DNA from: CAYFKJ01 sp964528595
Lineage (GTDB): Bacteria; Pseudomonadota; Alphaproteobacteria; UBA2966
Assembly (NCBI GenBank): GCA_964528595.1
Contig: CAZGTM010000109.1
Span: 1 to 7,949 of the forward strand
DNA: 7,949 nt
Direction of reading: 5' to 3'
Within the stretch, counting starts at the first letter, position 1, and each line of letters begins with the position of its first letter. Both the position numbers and the translations under genes were made by a program. Below the pieces are notes generated by a model that made no database searches, was not told the origin of the DNA, and saw only the letters and a list, made by a program, of their open reading frames with translations. Positions 1-6,399 of this stretch are shown here, piece after piece.

Positions 1-1112
1 GGTTCTATCCCGAGGACGGCGGCCGCTTCTTCGTCACCGCGGGCTTCCTGGTGACGCAGGATCCCGACACCGGTTGGACCAACCTGGGTACCTATCGTTC
101 CCAGGTGCTCGGCAAGGACATCCTGGGCTCTCAGATCATCAAGGGCAAGCACGGCGACTTCCACATGAAGCAGTACGCCGAACGTGGCGAGCTGATGCCC
201 GCCGCCGCCGTCGTCGGCACCGATCCGGTGCTGTTCTTGGCCGGTTCGACGCTGGTCAGTTCCCAGATGGACGAGTACGACATCGCCGGTTCACTGCGCC
301 AGCGCCCCGTCGAAGTCTTCAAGTCCGACCTCACCGGGCTCACCCTGCCGGCCAACGCCGAGATCATTGCCGAAGGCTACATCGACCCCAACGAGTTGAT
401 GGAGGAAGGCCCGTTCGGCGAGTACACCGGTTACTACTCCGGCAACAAGGGCAAGGACTATCCCAAGCCCGTGCTGCGCATCAAGCGCATCCTGATGCGC
501 AAGAAACCTGTAATGTGGGCGACAACGGTGGGTAAACCCATCAACGACATCCACATGATCCAGTCGCTCAACCGGACGGCCACCTTGTGGCACGATCTCG
601 AAACCATGCGCGTGCCGGGCGTCGAGAGCGTCTACATCCCGCCGGAAGCCTGCGGCCGCTTCTGGGGCGTCGTTTCCGTGCGTCAGAAATACCCGGGGCA
701 CTCCAATCACGTCGGCAACGCCGTCATCGCCTCGACCACCGGTCACTATGGCCTCAAGGGCGTGATCACCGTCGATCACGATATTCAGGCGGACGACTGG
801 GACCGCGTCTGGTGGGCGCTCTCCACCCGGTTCGATCCCAAACGGTCGGCCCAGATTATCGACCGTGGCCGCTCGACGCCGCTGGATCCGGGCCTGCCGA
901 TCGACGCGCGTGAGATCACAAGCCGCATCATCCTCGATGCCTGCACGCCGTACGAATGGCAGAACAAGCCGAACGAAATCTTCATGGACCGCGAAGTCCT
1001 GCAGAAGGTTTCGGACCGCTGGAACGAGTACGGCTTCGACGGCAACAGTCCGGTGTCCGACATGATCGACCGCCTGACGCGGCCTGAGCCGCTCAAGAAG
1101 GCTGCCGAGTAA
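1..1112 (+). CDS. UbiD-family prenylated-FMN-dependent (de)carboxylase, C-terminal part (5' truncated by window edge)
   Basis: The reading frame is open from base 3 and gives 369 visible residues before TAA. UbiD proteins usually run to about 450-500 residues, so roughly the first 100 lie outside the window; the GTG at 51 is internal, not the start. The family catalyses reversible non-oxidative decarboxylation of aromatic or alpha,beta-unsaturated acids in the cytoplasm using prenylated FMN made by UbiX. The catalytic Arg-Glu-Glu set can be placed: Arg in NLGTYR (visible residue 32), then the two Glu of EGPFGEYTGYY (visible 135 and 140), matching the R...E...E spacing known from fungal Fdc1. 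Other family marks are TTVGKP, VDHDIQADDWDRVWWAL and STPLDPG. It leads a same-strand gene series that includes ubiX. The substrate cannot be deduced. The UbiD assignment is firm; a ubiquinone role is not supported by the neighbours. Confidence 0.93.
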   Translation, partial: FYPEDGGRFFVTAGFLVTQDPDTGWTNLGTYRSQVLGKDILGSQIIKGKHGDFHMKQYAERGELMPAAAVVGTDPVLFLAGSTLVSSQMDEYDIAGSLRQRPVEVFKSDLTGLTLPANAEIIAEGYIDPNELMEEGPFGEYTGYYSGNKGKDYPKPVLRIKRILMRKKPVMWATTVGKPINDIHMIQSLNRTATLWHDLETMRVPGVESVYIPPEACGRFWGVVSVRQKYPGHSNHVGNAVIASTTGHYGLKGVITVDHDIQADDWDRVWWALSTRFDPKRSAQIIDRGRSTPLDPGLPIDAREITSRIILDACTPYEWQNKPNEIFMDREVLQKVSDRWNEYGFDGNSPVSDMIDRLTRPEPLKKAAE

Positions 1113-1140
1113 CGCAAGTTCGTCACTCGGAGGTCGTCAA

Positions 1141-1184
1141 GATCGGGTGGCTGGCGGTGCGTACTTGCCGCCAGCCACCCGGTC
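1141..1184 (+). promoter_or_regulatory. Strong intercistronic hairpin between ubiD-like and UPF0261 genes
   Basis: A perfect 13-bp GC-rich inverted repeat has arms 1145-1157 and 1168-1180. G-T wobble pairs extend it inward, and 1141-1144 pair with 1181-1184 (one wobble) outward, so the stem is about 17 to 19 pairs with a loop of roughly 6 bases. It begins 28 bases after the ubiD stop. No T-run follows, so it does not look like a standard intrinsic terminator. It may protect the 3' end of the ubiD transcript, mark RNA processing, or attenuate downstream genes. The structure is seen directly; the role is inferred. Confidence 0.7.
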
Positions 1185-1185
1185 C

Positions 1186-1200
1186 TCCCACTTGGTGGGA
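1186..1200 (+). promoter_or_regulatory. Second small hairpin in the same gap
   Basis: A perfect 6-bp inverted repeat (arms TCCCAC and GTGGGA) with a 3-base loop follows the large hairpin after a single base. Together the two make a tandem stem-loop element filling about half of the 125-base gap. No U-tract follows it. It ends 37 bases before the start codon of the UPF0261 gene. Confidence 0.45.
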
Positions 1201-1237
1201 TGACTGGTAAGAACACAAGAAGGAATATGAGCCGGGC

Positions 1238-2500
1238 ATGGCCGACAAAAAGGGAATTGTGATCATCTGCAACCTCGACACCCGGGGTGAGGATATCGTC
1301 TTCGTGAAGGAACTCATCGAAGCCAGGGGCCACGACGCCGTGCTGGTCGATTTCAGCATGGAGGAGCCACCCCCCTTCCCCGGCGACGTCACCTGTGAAC
1401 AGGTGGCGGAGCGCGGCGGCCTGCCGATCGAAAAGGTCCGTGAGTTTTACCGCTCCGACCGCGATACGGCGACGCAAAACCAAATCAAGGGTGCGGCGGC
1501 AATCGTCGACGACCTGCTGCGTCAGGGTAAGGTGCACGGCATCTTCGGCGTCGGCGGCGGCACGGCGACCCTGGTGTCGACCAGCATCATGAAACGCCTC
1601 CCCTTCGGCATGCCCAAGGTCATGGCTTCTCCCATGGCGGCGCATCCGCGCTACATCGACAGTTATGTCGGCACGCGCGACATCACGATGCACCACACGG
1701 TGCTCGACATCGTCAAAATGAACCCGCTGCTGAAGGCGCAGATCACCAATGCCGTCGGCGCCATCTGCGGCATGGTCGAAATGACCCAGGGCACGGACTT
1801 CCAATTCGATGAACCGGTCATCGCCATCACCGGGTTCGGCTTCGGTGAGATGGCCGTGCAGGCCGCCATGGGCATGCTGGAGGACGCGGGTTTCGTCCCC
1901 GTCGTCTGTCACGCCCAGGGCAAGGGCGATGCCGCCATGGAGGAAATGATCCGCGACGGCGCTTTCCACGGCGTCATGGACATCTGCATCGGCGGTGTGA
2001 TGGAAAACCTTTTCGACGGCAACCGCGATCCCGGTCCGGACCGGCTGATGGCCGCGGTCAATGCCGGTATCCCCGCGGTCTTGGCGCCCTGCGGGTTGGA
2101 TATTCTCAGTTACGGCGGACGCAAGGACAAACTGGAAGAAACCAAGGACCGGGTGCAGTATGTCCAGGATGCCCTGCGCGTTCAGGTCCGCAGCACGGCC
2201 GAGGAACTGCGGCAGGTGGCGGATGTCATCGCCGAGCGTCTCAACCAAGCCAAGGGTCCGTTCACTTTCCTCATACCGACCCAGGGTTGGTCGTCGCTGG
2301 ATAAGGAAGGCCGCGAAATATACGATCCGGTCGCCGACGCCGCCTTTGTCGAACGCCTGAGGGAAAAGATCGACAACAAGGCGGCGATCAAGGAAGTCGA
2401 CCTCCACCTCTATACGCCGGAGTTCGCCCGCGTCGCCGTGGACGAGTTTGTCGAGTTGTTCAATCAAGCCAATGCCGGCGGACGCGCCGTCAACGAATAG
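1238..2500 (+). CDS. UPF0261 / Tm-1-like ATP-binding domain protein
   Basis: This 420-residue protein matches the UPF0261 family, whose N-terminal half resembles the ATP-binding domain of the plant Tm-1 virus-resistance protein. The bacterial function is not established. Visible family features are the N-terminal strand and turn IVIICNLDTRGED (7-19), the glycine-rich GIFGVGGGTATL (101-112), the conserved SPMAAHPRYIDSYVGTRDIT (131-150), a second alpha/beta domain from about 190 with TGFGFGEMA, and the C-terminal signature FLIPTQGWSSLDKEG (344-358). The length is typical of the family. The ATG at 1238 is the only start codon in frame after the upstream stop at 1208-1210. Its Shine-Dalgarno AAGGA ends 13 bases upstream, which is long. 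No TIM-barrel partner, often found beside Tm-1-like proteins, is seen here. Its place between ubiD and ubiX suggests a step in the same pathway, but the reaction is unknown. Confidence 0.9.
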   Translation: MADKKGIVIICNLDTRGEDIVFVKELIEARGHDAVLVDFSMEEPPPFPGDVTCEQVAERGGLPIEKVREFYRSDRDTATQNQIKGAAAIVDDLLRQGKVHGIFGVGGGTATLVSTSIMKRLPFGMPKVMASPMAAHPRYIDSYVGTRDITMHHTVLDIVKMNPLLKAQITNAVGAICGMVEMTQGTDFQFDEPVIAITGFGFGEMAVQAAMGMLEDAGFVPVVCHAQGKGDAAMEEMIRDGAFHGVMDICIGGVMENLFDGNRDPGPDRLMAAVNAGIPAVLAPCGLDILSYGGRKDKLEETKDRVQYVQDALRVQVRSTAEELRQVADVIAERLNQAKGPFTFLIPTQGWSSLDKEGREIYDPVADAAFVERLREKIDNKAAIKEVDLHLYTPEFARVAVDEFVELFNQANAGGRAVNE

Positions 2501-2524
2501 ATATCGAGCCTATCGGAGGGCACC

Positions 2525-3196
2525 ATGATTGTTCGGAACTGGATGACCAAGGACCCGCAGGTCGTTACCGGCGATACTCTGGTCACCGACGTCAAACGCC
2601 TGCTGCATGAAAACAATCTCCGCGCCGTTCCGGTCGTGGACGACGGGCGCTTGCGCGGCATGGTGACCCGCGCCATCTGCCTGCGCGCCGCCGAGAACGT
2701 GACGCGCTCCCAGGACCCGTACGAGATGGATTACTTTGCCAACCGCTTGATGGCCAAGGACGTCATGGTGCGCAACCCGACGACGGTCGATGCCGCCGAC
2801 ACCATGGAGCACTGCCTGCGTTGGGGACAGGAGGACGGTATCAGCCAGTTTCCGGTGATGGAAGACGGCAAGGTCGTGGGGCTTGTCTCCGCCTCCGAAA
2901 TATTTCACTTGGCGGCGCGGGTGCTGGGCGCCTGGGAATCGTGGGGCGGCATTACCTTGGCGCCGGTCGCGCTGGAGCGCGGCACCATCGCCTCGGTATC
3001 CCAAATCGTCGAGGGCGCGGGCGCCACGGTCGAATCGATTTTTTCGGTCGACAACAACGGCGACAAGACCAAGCGAAAGATCGTTATCCGCTTCCAGGGA
3101 GAGGACCTTGAGAAGGTCACGCAGGCTCTCGAAGAGGCCGGATACGAACTGATGGAAAGCTGCGAAGCCGTACACGGGTTTGGAAACGCCGCCTGA
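2525..3196 (+). CDS. CBS-pair protein with C-terminal ACT-like domain
   Basis: This is a 223-residue soluble protein. Two CBS motifs form a Bateman module: the first spans about residues 2-55 (VRNWMTKDPQVVTGDTLV, then AVPVVDDGRLRGMVTRA), the second about 74-130 (MAKDVMVRNPTTVDAADT, then FPVMEDGKVVGLVSASEI). The remainder, about 145-215, has an ACT-like pattern with a central FSVDNNGDKTKRKIVIRF stretch, giving an AcuB-like layout. CBS pairs commonly bind adenosine nucleotides such as AMP, ATP or SAM, and ACT domains often bind amino acids, so a ligand-sensing regulatory role is likely. No catalytic or DNA-binding domain is visible. A strong ribosome binding site (GGAGGG) lies four bases before the ATG, and the gene starts 24 bases after the UPF0261 stop, consistent with co-transcription. 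The ligand and partner are unknown. Confidence 0.88.
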   Translation: MIVRNWMTKDPQVVTGDTLVTDVKRLLHENNLRAVPVVDDGRLRGMVTRAICLRAAENVTRSQDPYEMDYFANRLMAKDVMVRNPTTVDAADTMEHCLRWGQEDGISQFPVMEDGKVVGLVSASEIFHLAARVLGAWESWGGITLAPVALERGTIASVSQIVEGAGATVESIFSVDNNGDKTKRKIVIRFQGEDLEKVTQALEEAGYELMESCEAVHGFGNAA

Positions 3197-3239
3197 ATGA
3201 CATAAGTTCATAGGCGAAGAATGGAAAGGTAGGCGAACC

Positions 3240-3836
3240 ATGACAACGCCTCTCGTTATCGCGCTGACCGGCGCAACCGGAATGATCTACGGCGTTGAAA
3301 TGCTGAAGGTCCTGAAGAAGGTCGGCGTGCCGACGCACCTGATCGTCAGCGAATCGGCCGGCCGCAGCATCCAGATCGAAACCGACCTGACGCTGCAGGA
3401 GGTCAAGGACCTGGCCGAAGTCGTGCACAGCAACAAGGACATGGCTGCCGCCGTCTCCAGCGGATCGTTCAAGACCCAGGGCATGATCGTCGCGCCCTGC
3501 ACCATCAAGTCGCTTTCGGGCATTGCCAATTCCTATAATGAGAACTTGGTGACACGGGCCTCCGACGTGACCCTCAAGGAGCGCCGCAAGCTCGTTCTGA
3601 TGGTGCGCGAAACGCCTTTGCACAAGGGTCATCTTGAGTTGATGGTCAAGGCGGCCGATCTCGGCGCCATCATCGTGCCGCCCATGCCGGCCTTCTATCA
3701 CGAGCCGCAGAGCATCATGGACATCGTCCATCAGAGCGTCGGCAAGGCGCTCGACCAGTTCGATATCGAGCACAACCTGTTCCGCCGCTGGAGCGGCGTT
3801 CCGGGCCGCGACGATTCCATCAAGGCCGTAAGCTAG
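3240..3836 (+). CDS. ubiX: UbiX-family flavin prenyltransferase
   Basis: The 198-residue product has the full UbiX/Pad1 length and motifs. UbiX attaches a dimethylallyl unit to FMN, forming the prenylated FMN cofactor of UbiD enzymes. Visible are the N-terminal flavin-phosphate turn TGATGMIYG (10-18), a Glu in QIETD (47), SGSFKTQGMIVAPCTIKSL (74-92), the RASDVTLKERRKLVLMVRET stretch (106-125) with the conserved Arg of RETPLH, and PPMPAFYHEP (147-156). The usual GASG turn reads GATG here, a conservative Ser-to-Thr change at the position of Pseudomonas UbiX Ser15. The ATG is preceded by an AGG-rich stretch (AAAGGTAGG), and the gene lies 43 bases after the CBS gene. With a ubiD gene in the same series, a dedicated cofactor supply for that decarboxylase is the natural reading. 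Whether the genome has another ubiX for ubiquinone synthesis cannot be seen. Confidence 0.93.
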   Translation: MTTPLVIALTGATGMIYGVEMLKVLKKVGVPTHLIVSESAGRSIQIETDLTLQEVKDLAEVVHSNKDMAAAVSSGSFKTQGMIVAPCTIKSLSGIANSYNENLVTRASDVTLKERRKLVLMVRETPLHKGHLELMVKAADLGAIIVPPMPAFYHEPQSIMDIVHQSVGKALDQFDIEHNLFRRWSGVPGRDDSIKAVS

Positions 3837-3841
3837 GCGGA

Positions 3842-4339
3842 ATGCCGGCCCCGACCGCTGACGATTTTTGGGAGTTTTCGATCCGGGTGTACGGCACACC
3901 CGACGTCGAACCTGCCTGCCTTAAGCTTCAGGACGAATTCGGTCTCAACGTAAACCTGATCCTTTATTGCTGCTGGGCCGGCAGCTTGGGCGTCCGGCTT
4001 GAACGGGATCAGCTCAGCGGCGTCATCAATGCCGTGGCGGAATGGCAGCGCGCCGTCGTCCTGCCCCTTCGCGGCGTGCGCCGCCTGCTCAAGGAAACGG
4101 CTTTCGAAGGAGTTGGTGACAGCGACCGCGAAAGCGTCCGCAACATGGTCAAGGCCGCCGAACTCCGCTCGGAAAAAACCGAGCAGGTTATTCTGGCGGG
4201 GTTGATCGCCGATGATGTCATGGGGACGCCCGACATCGAGGCCATGAAGGCCAATCTGGAGAATTACTGGGAACTGAAAGGTTCGGGCGAAAAAGCGGCG
4301 GCCGAAGAGCTCTGGGACATTATTTGCCGGAATGCATAA
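3842..4339 (+). CDS. TIGR02444 family (DUF2390) protein
   Basis: This 165-residue, mostly helical protein begins five bases after the ubiX stop and is probably translationally coupled to it. A short AGGCGGA overlaps the ubiX stop region. The N-terminal pattern DDFWEFSIRVYGTPDVEPAC (7-26), followed by LQDEFGLNVNLILYCCWAGS (29-48) and a later AEWQRAVVLPLRGVRRLLK (66-84), is the signature of the TIGR02444 family, which is found in proteobacteria and has no established function. No signal peptide is evident, and the Tyr-Cys-Cys-Trp stretch looks like part of a buried helix rather than a membrane span. It is the last gene of the operon-like series and ends directly against a convergent gene. The family call is good; any role with UbiX/UbiD rests on position only. 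Confidence 0.85.
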   Translation: MPAPTADDFWEFSIRVYGTPDVEPACLKLQDEFGLNVNLILYCCWAGSLGVRLERDQLSGVINAVAEWQRAVVLPLRGVRRLLKETAFEGVGDSDRESVRNMVKAAELRSEKTEQVILAGLIADDVMGTPDIEAMKANLENYWELKGSGEKAAAEELWDIICRNA

Positions 4340-4648
4340 TTAATATTCCGTCACCTCTTCGGCCAGATTGTCGACGATCATCAGCGTTTCGAAATAACTG
4401 ATCGACGGTTCGCTGCCGTGAACATCCCGCACGCGCTGGCGCCAGGCGTCGTCGTGCGCCGCCTCTGCCGCCGCGCGGTTCTTCCAAAGATATATTCCCA
4501 ATGATTCCTCGGCGCCGTCGAACAGAAAATGTTTGCGTATCAAGTCTTGTTCAGCCCGCCACCTCGGCGCCACGCTGCGGGCGTCCTCAAGGACTTCTTC
4601 ACGCGTCATGCCGGGGCGGACCTTGAACCGCACAATTTCACAGATCAT
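4340..4648 (-). CDS. Small dimeric alpha/beta-barrel protein, ABM/monooxygenase-like
   Basis: The product has 102 residues. The opening MICEIVRFKVRPGMTREEVL, a central WRAEQDLIRKHFLFDGAEES leading to GIYLWKNRAAAEAAHDD, and a closing SYFETLMIVDN stretch fit the ferredoxin-like fold of small antibiotic-biosynthesis-monooxygenase or stress-responsive barrel proteins, which act as dimers. The phrase 'IYLWKNRAAAEAAHDD.W' is typical of the group. Substrate and activity cannot be inferred, since many members are not true monooxygenases. Only a weak ribosome binding site (GGGTG) precedes the ATG. The stop codon abuts the stop of the plus-strand TIGR02444 gene with no base between them. It is on the same strand as, and 117 bases downstream of, the next gene, but nothing shows they work together. 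Confidence 0.7.
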   Translation of the reverse strand: MICEIVRFKVRPGMTREEVLEDARSVAPRWRAEQDLIRKHFLFDGAEESLGIYLWKNRAAAEAAHDDAWRQRVRDVHGSEPSISYFETLMIVDNLAEEVTEY

Positions 4649-4740
4649 TTAAATTCACCCATCCATCAATTAGCGACGACCACCAGTCGGTCAGGCGCGC
4701 CATGGCCGAGTGGCCAAAGTTCATTTCAATTGTAGGGATG

Positions 4741-4754
4741 GCGGCAGTTGCCGC
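4741..4754 (-). terminator. Possible weak hairpin downstream of the gap-interrupted gene
   Basis: A 5-bp GC inverted repeat (GCGGC and GCCGC around a 4-base loop) lies 11 bases beyond the stop of the minus-strand gene ending at 4766. It lacks a following T-run on that strand, so a terminator role is uncertain. The rest of the 117-base interval (4649-4765) holds no gene that I can support. Confidence 0.2.
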
Positions 4755-4765
4755 AACCGTTTGAC

Positions 4766-5469
4766 TTAGCGGAACCGCGCTATGTCACCGGCCAGAATGG
4801 CATAGTAGTCGGTTTTGCGGTGCGTCAGGAATTGCGTGAGGTCGCCCTCCACCGCTTCGACGTTCTTGCGGAAGGCCTTCTTGTCGATTTGGCGGCTGTA
4901 GCGCACGACAGCCTTGGTGACCGCATCGCCGATTTTGTCTTTGAATTTACTGCCCAGCGTTCTGGGAAATACGAAGCCCGGCACGGTGCCCTGTAACACC
5001 TGAAGATCTGTCTTGCTCAGTCCGCCATTGCGTCCGAAGCACTGCACCAGCACGACGCACATTGTCGCGGCGGCCTCCAGATCCTTATCGGAATTGATGG
5101 TTCCCGCACTCTCGGCGGTTTTCATGACCTGCTCGAAGACAAACCGGGCCATCGCCTCGATCTCACCGTAAGCCGCAGATTTGCCGGCCGTATTCGTGGC
5201 GACGACGCCAAAGGCATCGACGGTCTTCTCGAACTCCTCCATGAACGTGTCTTTGGAGAGAGAAGATCGGAGGCCGTCTTCCTGACTTTTTCCGCCGAAT
5301 AATCCGAATANNNNNNNNNNNNNNNNNNNNNNNNNNNNNNNNNNNNNNNNNNNNNNNNNNNNNNNNNNNNNNNNNNNNNNNNNNNNNNNNNNNNNNNNNN
5401 NNNNNNNNNNGAGAGAGAAGATCGGAGGCCGTCTTCCTGACTTTTTCCGCCGAATAATCCGAATACCAT
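4766..5469 (-). CDS. Hypothetical protein, 182 residues after removing a duplicated 55-base contig end and N gap
   Basis: The true start is most likely the ATG at 5469-5467, giving MVFGLFGGKSQEDGLRSS. As drawn the gene is split by 100 N, and the start is out of frame with the body (704 bases, not a multiple of three). Removing the N run plus one of the two identical 55-base flanks (155 bases) leaves 549 bases, exactly 183 codons including the stop, with one continuous protein. An alternative start at 5512 only reads through the N run, and its first residues are the repeat in a wrong frame. The predicted protein is cytosolic and largely helical, with no signal peptide or clear membrane span and a basic stretch near the C terminus (KFKDKIGDAVTKAVVRYSRQ, 123-142). 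I do not recognise the family. The phenylalanine/glycine-rich start recalls small helical TerB-like proteins, but this is too weak to call. Confidence 0.7.
5256..5310. repeat. Left copy of 55-base direct repeat flanking the N gap
   Basis: These 55 bases are identical to 5411-5465, and they are exactly the last bases before the N run. The copy encodes residues 2-19 of the hypothetical protein on the minus strand. It is best read as the end of one contig overlapping the next, not as a biological repeat. Confidence 0.9.
5311..5410. other. Assembly gap of 100 N
   Basis: Exactly 100 undetermined bases, a customary filler length for a gap of unknown size. The identical sequence on both sides suggests the real distance is minus 55, meaning the contigs overlap and no bases are missing. 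Confidence 0.97.
5411..5465. repeat. Right copy of 55-base direct repeat flanking the N gap
   Basis: Identical to 5256-5310, and exactly the first bases after the N run. It joins directly to the start codon region (5467-5469) of the hypothetical gene, so this contig supplies the ATG and the other contig supplies the rest of the frame. Confidence 0.9.
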
Positions 5470-5640
5470 TAGAAGTCCGTCCCCGTTGCGCCTTTATTGT
5501 TACTGCCATCAATGAGCGCCTTGGCCCCGCAGGTCAAGATGATTTTGACACATACCCCGGATATTCCGTCAGTGCCGATTTGGAGCACATATTTGGCCTT
5601 GTGCATGATAGACTCCATTCACTCAGGAAGGGCGTCAACG

Positions 5641-5883
5641 ATGACGATTTATCGGGATCAATTGATGAGGCGGGTCGGTGGCACGATTTGCGGAATTGGT
5701 TTTCTCGCATTGGGGATTTATGCCCTTACCGCCACGCCGCTGTCATTGGACGAAGCGGCGGCAGACCGCGTTTTCTGGTTTGGCGTAACCGCTCTGATCG
5801 CGGGTCTCTTGGCGCTGCCGGCGTCCTGGCTGATCAAACGGGTCGACGGCGTTTGGTGCAGCCCGCCCAGGCGCTGGGGCTAG
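5641..5883 (+). CDS. Small membrane protein, two predicted helices, unknown function
   Basis: The 80-residue product has two hydrophobic segments of membrane-span length, about residues 13-31 (GGTICGIGFLALGIYALTA) and 44-64 (VFWFGVTALIAGLLALPASW), joined by a short acidic loop (LSLDEAAADR). The basic N terminus (YRDQLMRR) and the basic end (KRVDG, PPRRWG) suggest that both ends face the cytoplasm. The frame could extend upstream to 5497, but the ATG at 5641 has a good ribosome binding site (AGGAAGGG, eight bases upstream) and the upstream residues are not protein-like, so this start is preferred. I do not recognise a family. The gene is divergent from the hypothetical gene at 5469, with a 171-base region between them in which no other gene is supported. 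Its TAG stop overlaps the stop of the convergent VOC gene. Confidence 0.6.
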   Translation: MTIYRDQLMRRVGGTICGIGFLALGIYALTATPLSLDEAAADRVFWFGVTALIAGLLALPASWLIKRVDGVWCSPPRRWG

Positions 5884-6263
5884 TCGGCCTCCAGCGGAAA
5901 GTTCAATTCGACCTTGACGTTGTTGGGGTCGACGACGAAGAGCTGACGAACGTTCAGCTCGGGCACCTTCCGCTCGTCGTAAGCCACGCCCATTCCCTCG
6001 AGATGGGAACGGAAGCCGCCAATATCGCTGGCCGCCAGGGCGACATGATCCAAGGCGCCGGTATCGGGCGACGGTGAACACATTTCCCTGGACGAGCCAA
6101 TCAAATGGACGATCGGCTTATCCCCGCAATAAAGCCAGTAACCGGGAAAACTGAAGGGTGGGCGGTATCCTTCCGTCAGGCCCAGGACATCGACAAAGAA
6201 ATTGCGCGTGGCGTCGAGTTCCGCTGTCCGAAGCGTATAATGATCCAAACTGTCGACCGGCAT
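5880..6263 (-). CDS. VOC / glyoxalase-bleomycin resistance-dioxygenase superfamily protein
   Basis: This 127-residue protein has the two beta-alpha-beta-beta-beta modules of the vicinal oxygen chelate fold. The N-terminal LDHYTLRTAELDATRNFFVD (6-25) and the second-half LDHVALAASDIGGFRSHLEG (71-90) are the classic repeat starts, and VVDPNNVKVELNF (110-122) is the usual closing strand. Candidate metal ligands are His8, His53 (VHLI), His73 (LDHVAL) and Glu119 (KVELNF), so a metal-dependent enzyme is plausible. The reaction could be of lyase, isomerase, dioxygenase or resistance type and cannot be chosen from sequence. An AGGTAGG ribosome binding site lies just before the ATG. It is a single-gene minus-strand unit, divergent from the racemase-like gene and converging on the small membrane protein, with the two stop codons sharing bases 5880-5883. 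Confidence 0.85.
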   Translation of the reverse strand: MPVDSLDHYTLRTAELDATRNFFVDVLGLTEGYRPPFSFPGYWLYCGDKPIVHLIGSSREMCSPSPDTGALDHVALAASDIGGFRSHLEGMGVAYDERKVPELNVRQLFVVDPNNVKVELNFPLEAD

Positions 6264-6399
6264 GTGCCTACCTGATTTACCTTTCCGATTTTAACAGTGC
6301 CCAGATAAACGGCAGAGGTCAAACCATGGGCCCAACGGTTGTTGGCCGCACCGGTGAATTTGCGCCAAGATACCGCATTGGTTCTCGAGGGAATGGTCC

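Noticed and set aside
785..2467. A 560-residue minus-strand frame opposite the ubiD-like and UPF0261 genes.
   Set aside because: It is antisense to two well-recognised genes, is rich in His, Asp and Arg as GC-rich shadow frames are, and matches no family.
3117..3899. A 260-residue minus-strand frame opposite ubiX.
   Set aside because: It is antisense to the clearly conserved ubiX gene and shows no family pattern.
4700..4720. GGCCGAGTGGCC stretch resembling the D-arm of a tRNA-Ser or tRNA-Leu.
   Set aside because: No acceptor stem, anticodon arm or T-arm can be built around it; it is only a short palindrome.
5256..5275. AGATCGGAGG within the repeat resembles the start of an Illumina adapter.
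   Set aside because: The match stops after about eight bases and the sequence is in frame with the restored protein, so it is genuine coding DNA.
4766..5512. A 248-residue minus-strand frame reading through the N run.
   Set aside because: Its first 34 residues are upstream DNA plus the repeat in the wrong frame; it stays open only because N codons cannot be stops.
5545..5550. Perfect TTGACA -35-like hexamer upstream of the small membrane protein.
   Set aside because: No acceptable -10 hexamer lies 16-18 bases downstream, so a promoter cannot be supported.
6264..6399. Possible divergent promoters between the VOC and racemase-like genes, including TTGACC on the minus strand (6317-6322) and a small CCAAC/GTTGG inverted repeat at 6332-6345.
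   Set aside because: No -10 box at proper spacing on either strand, and the inverted repeat is too short to call an operator.
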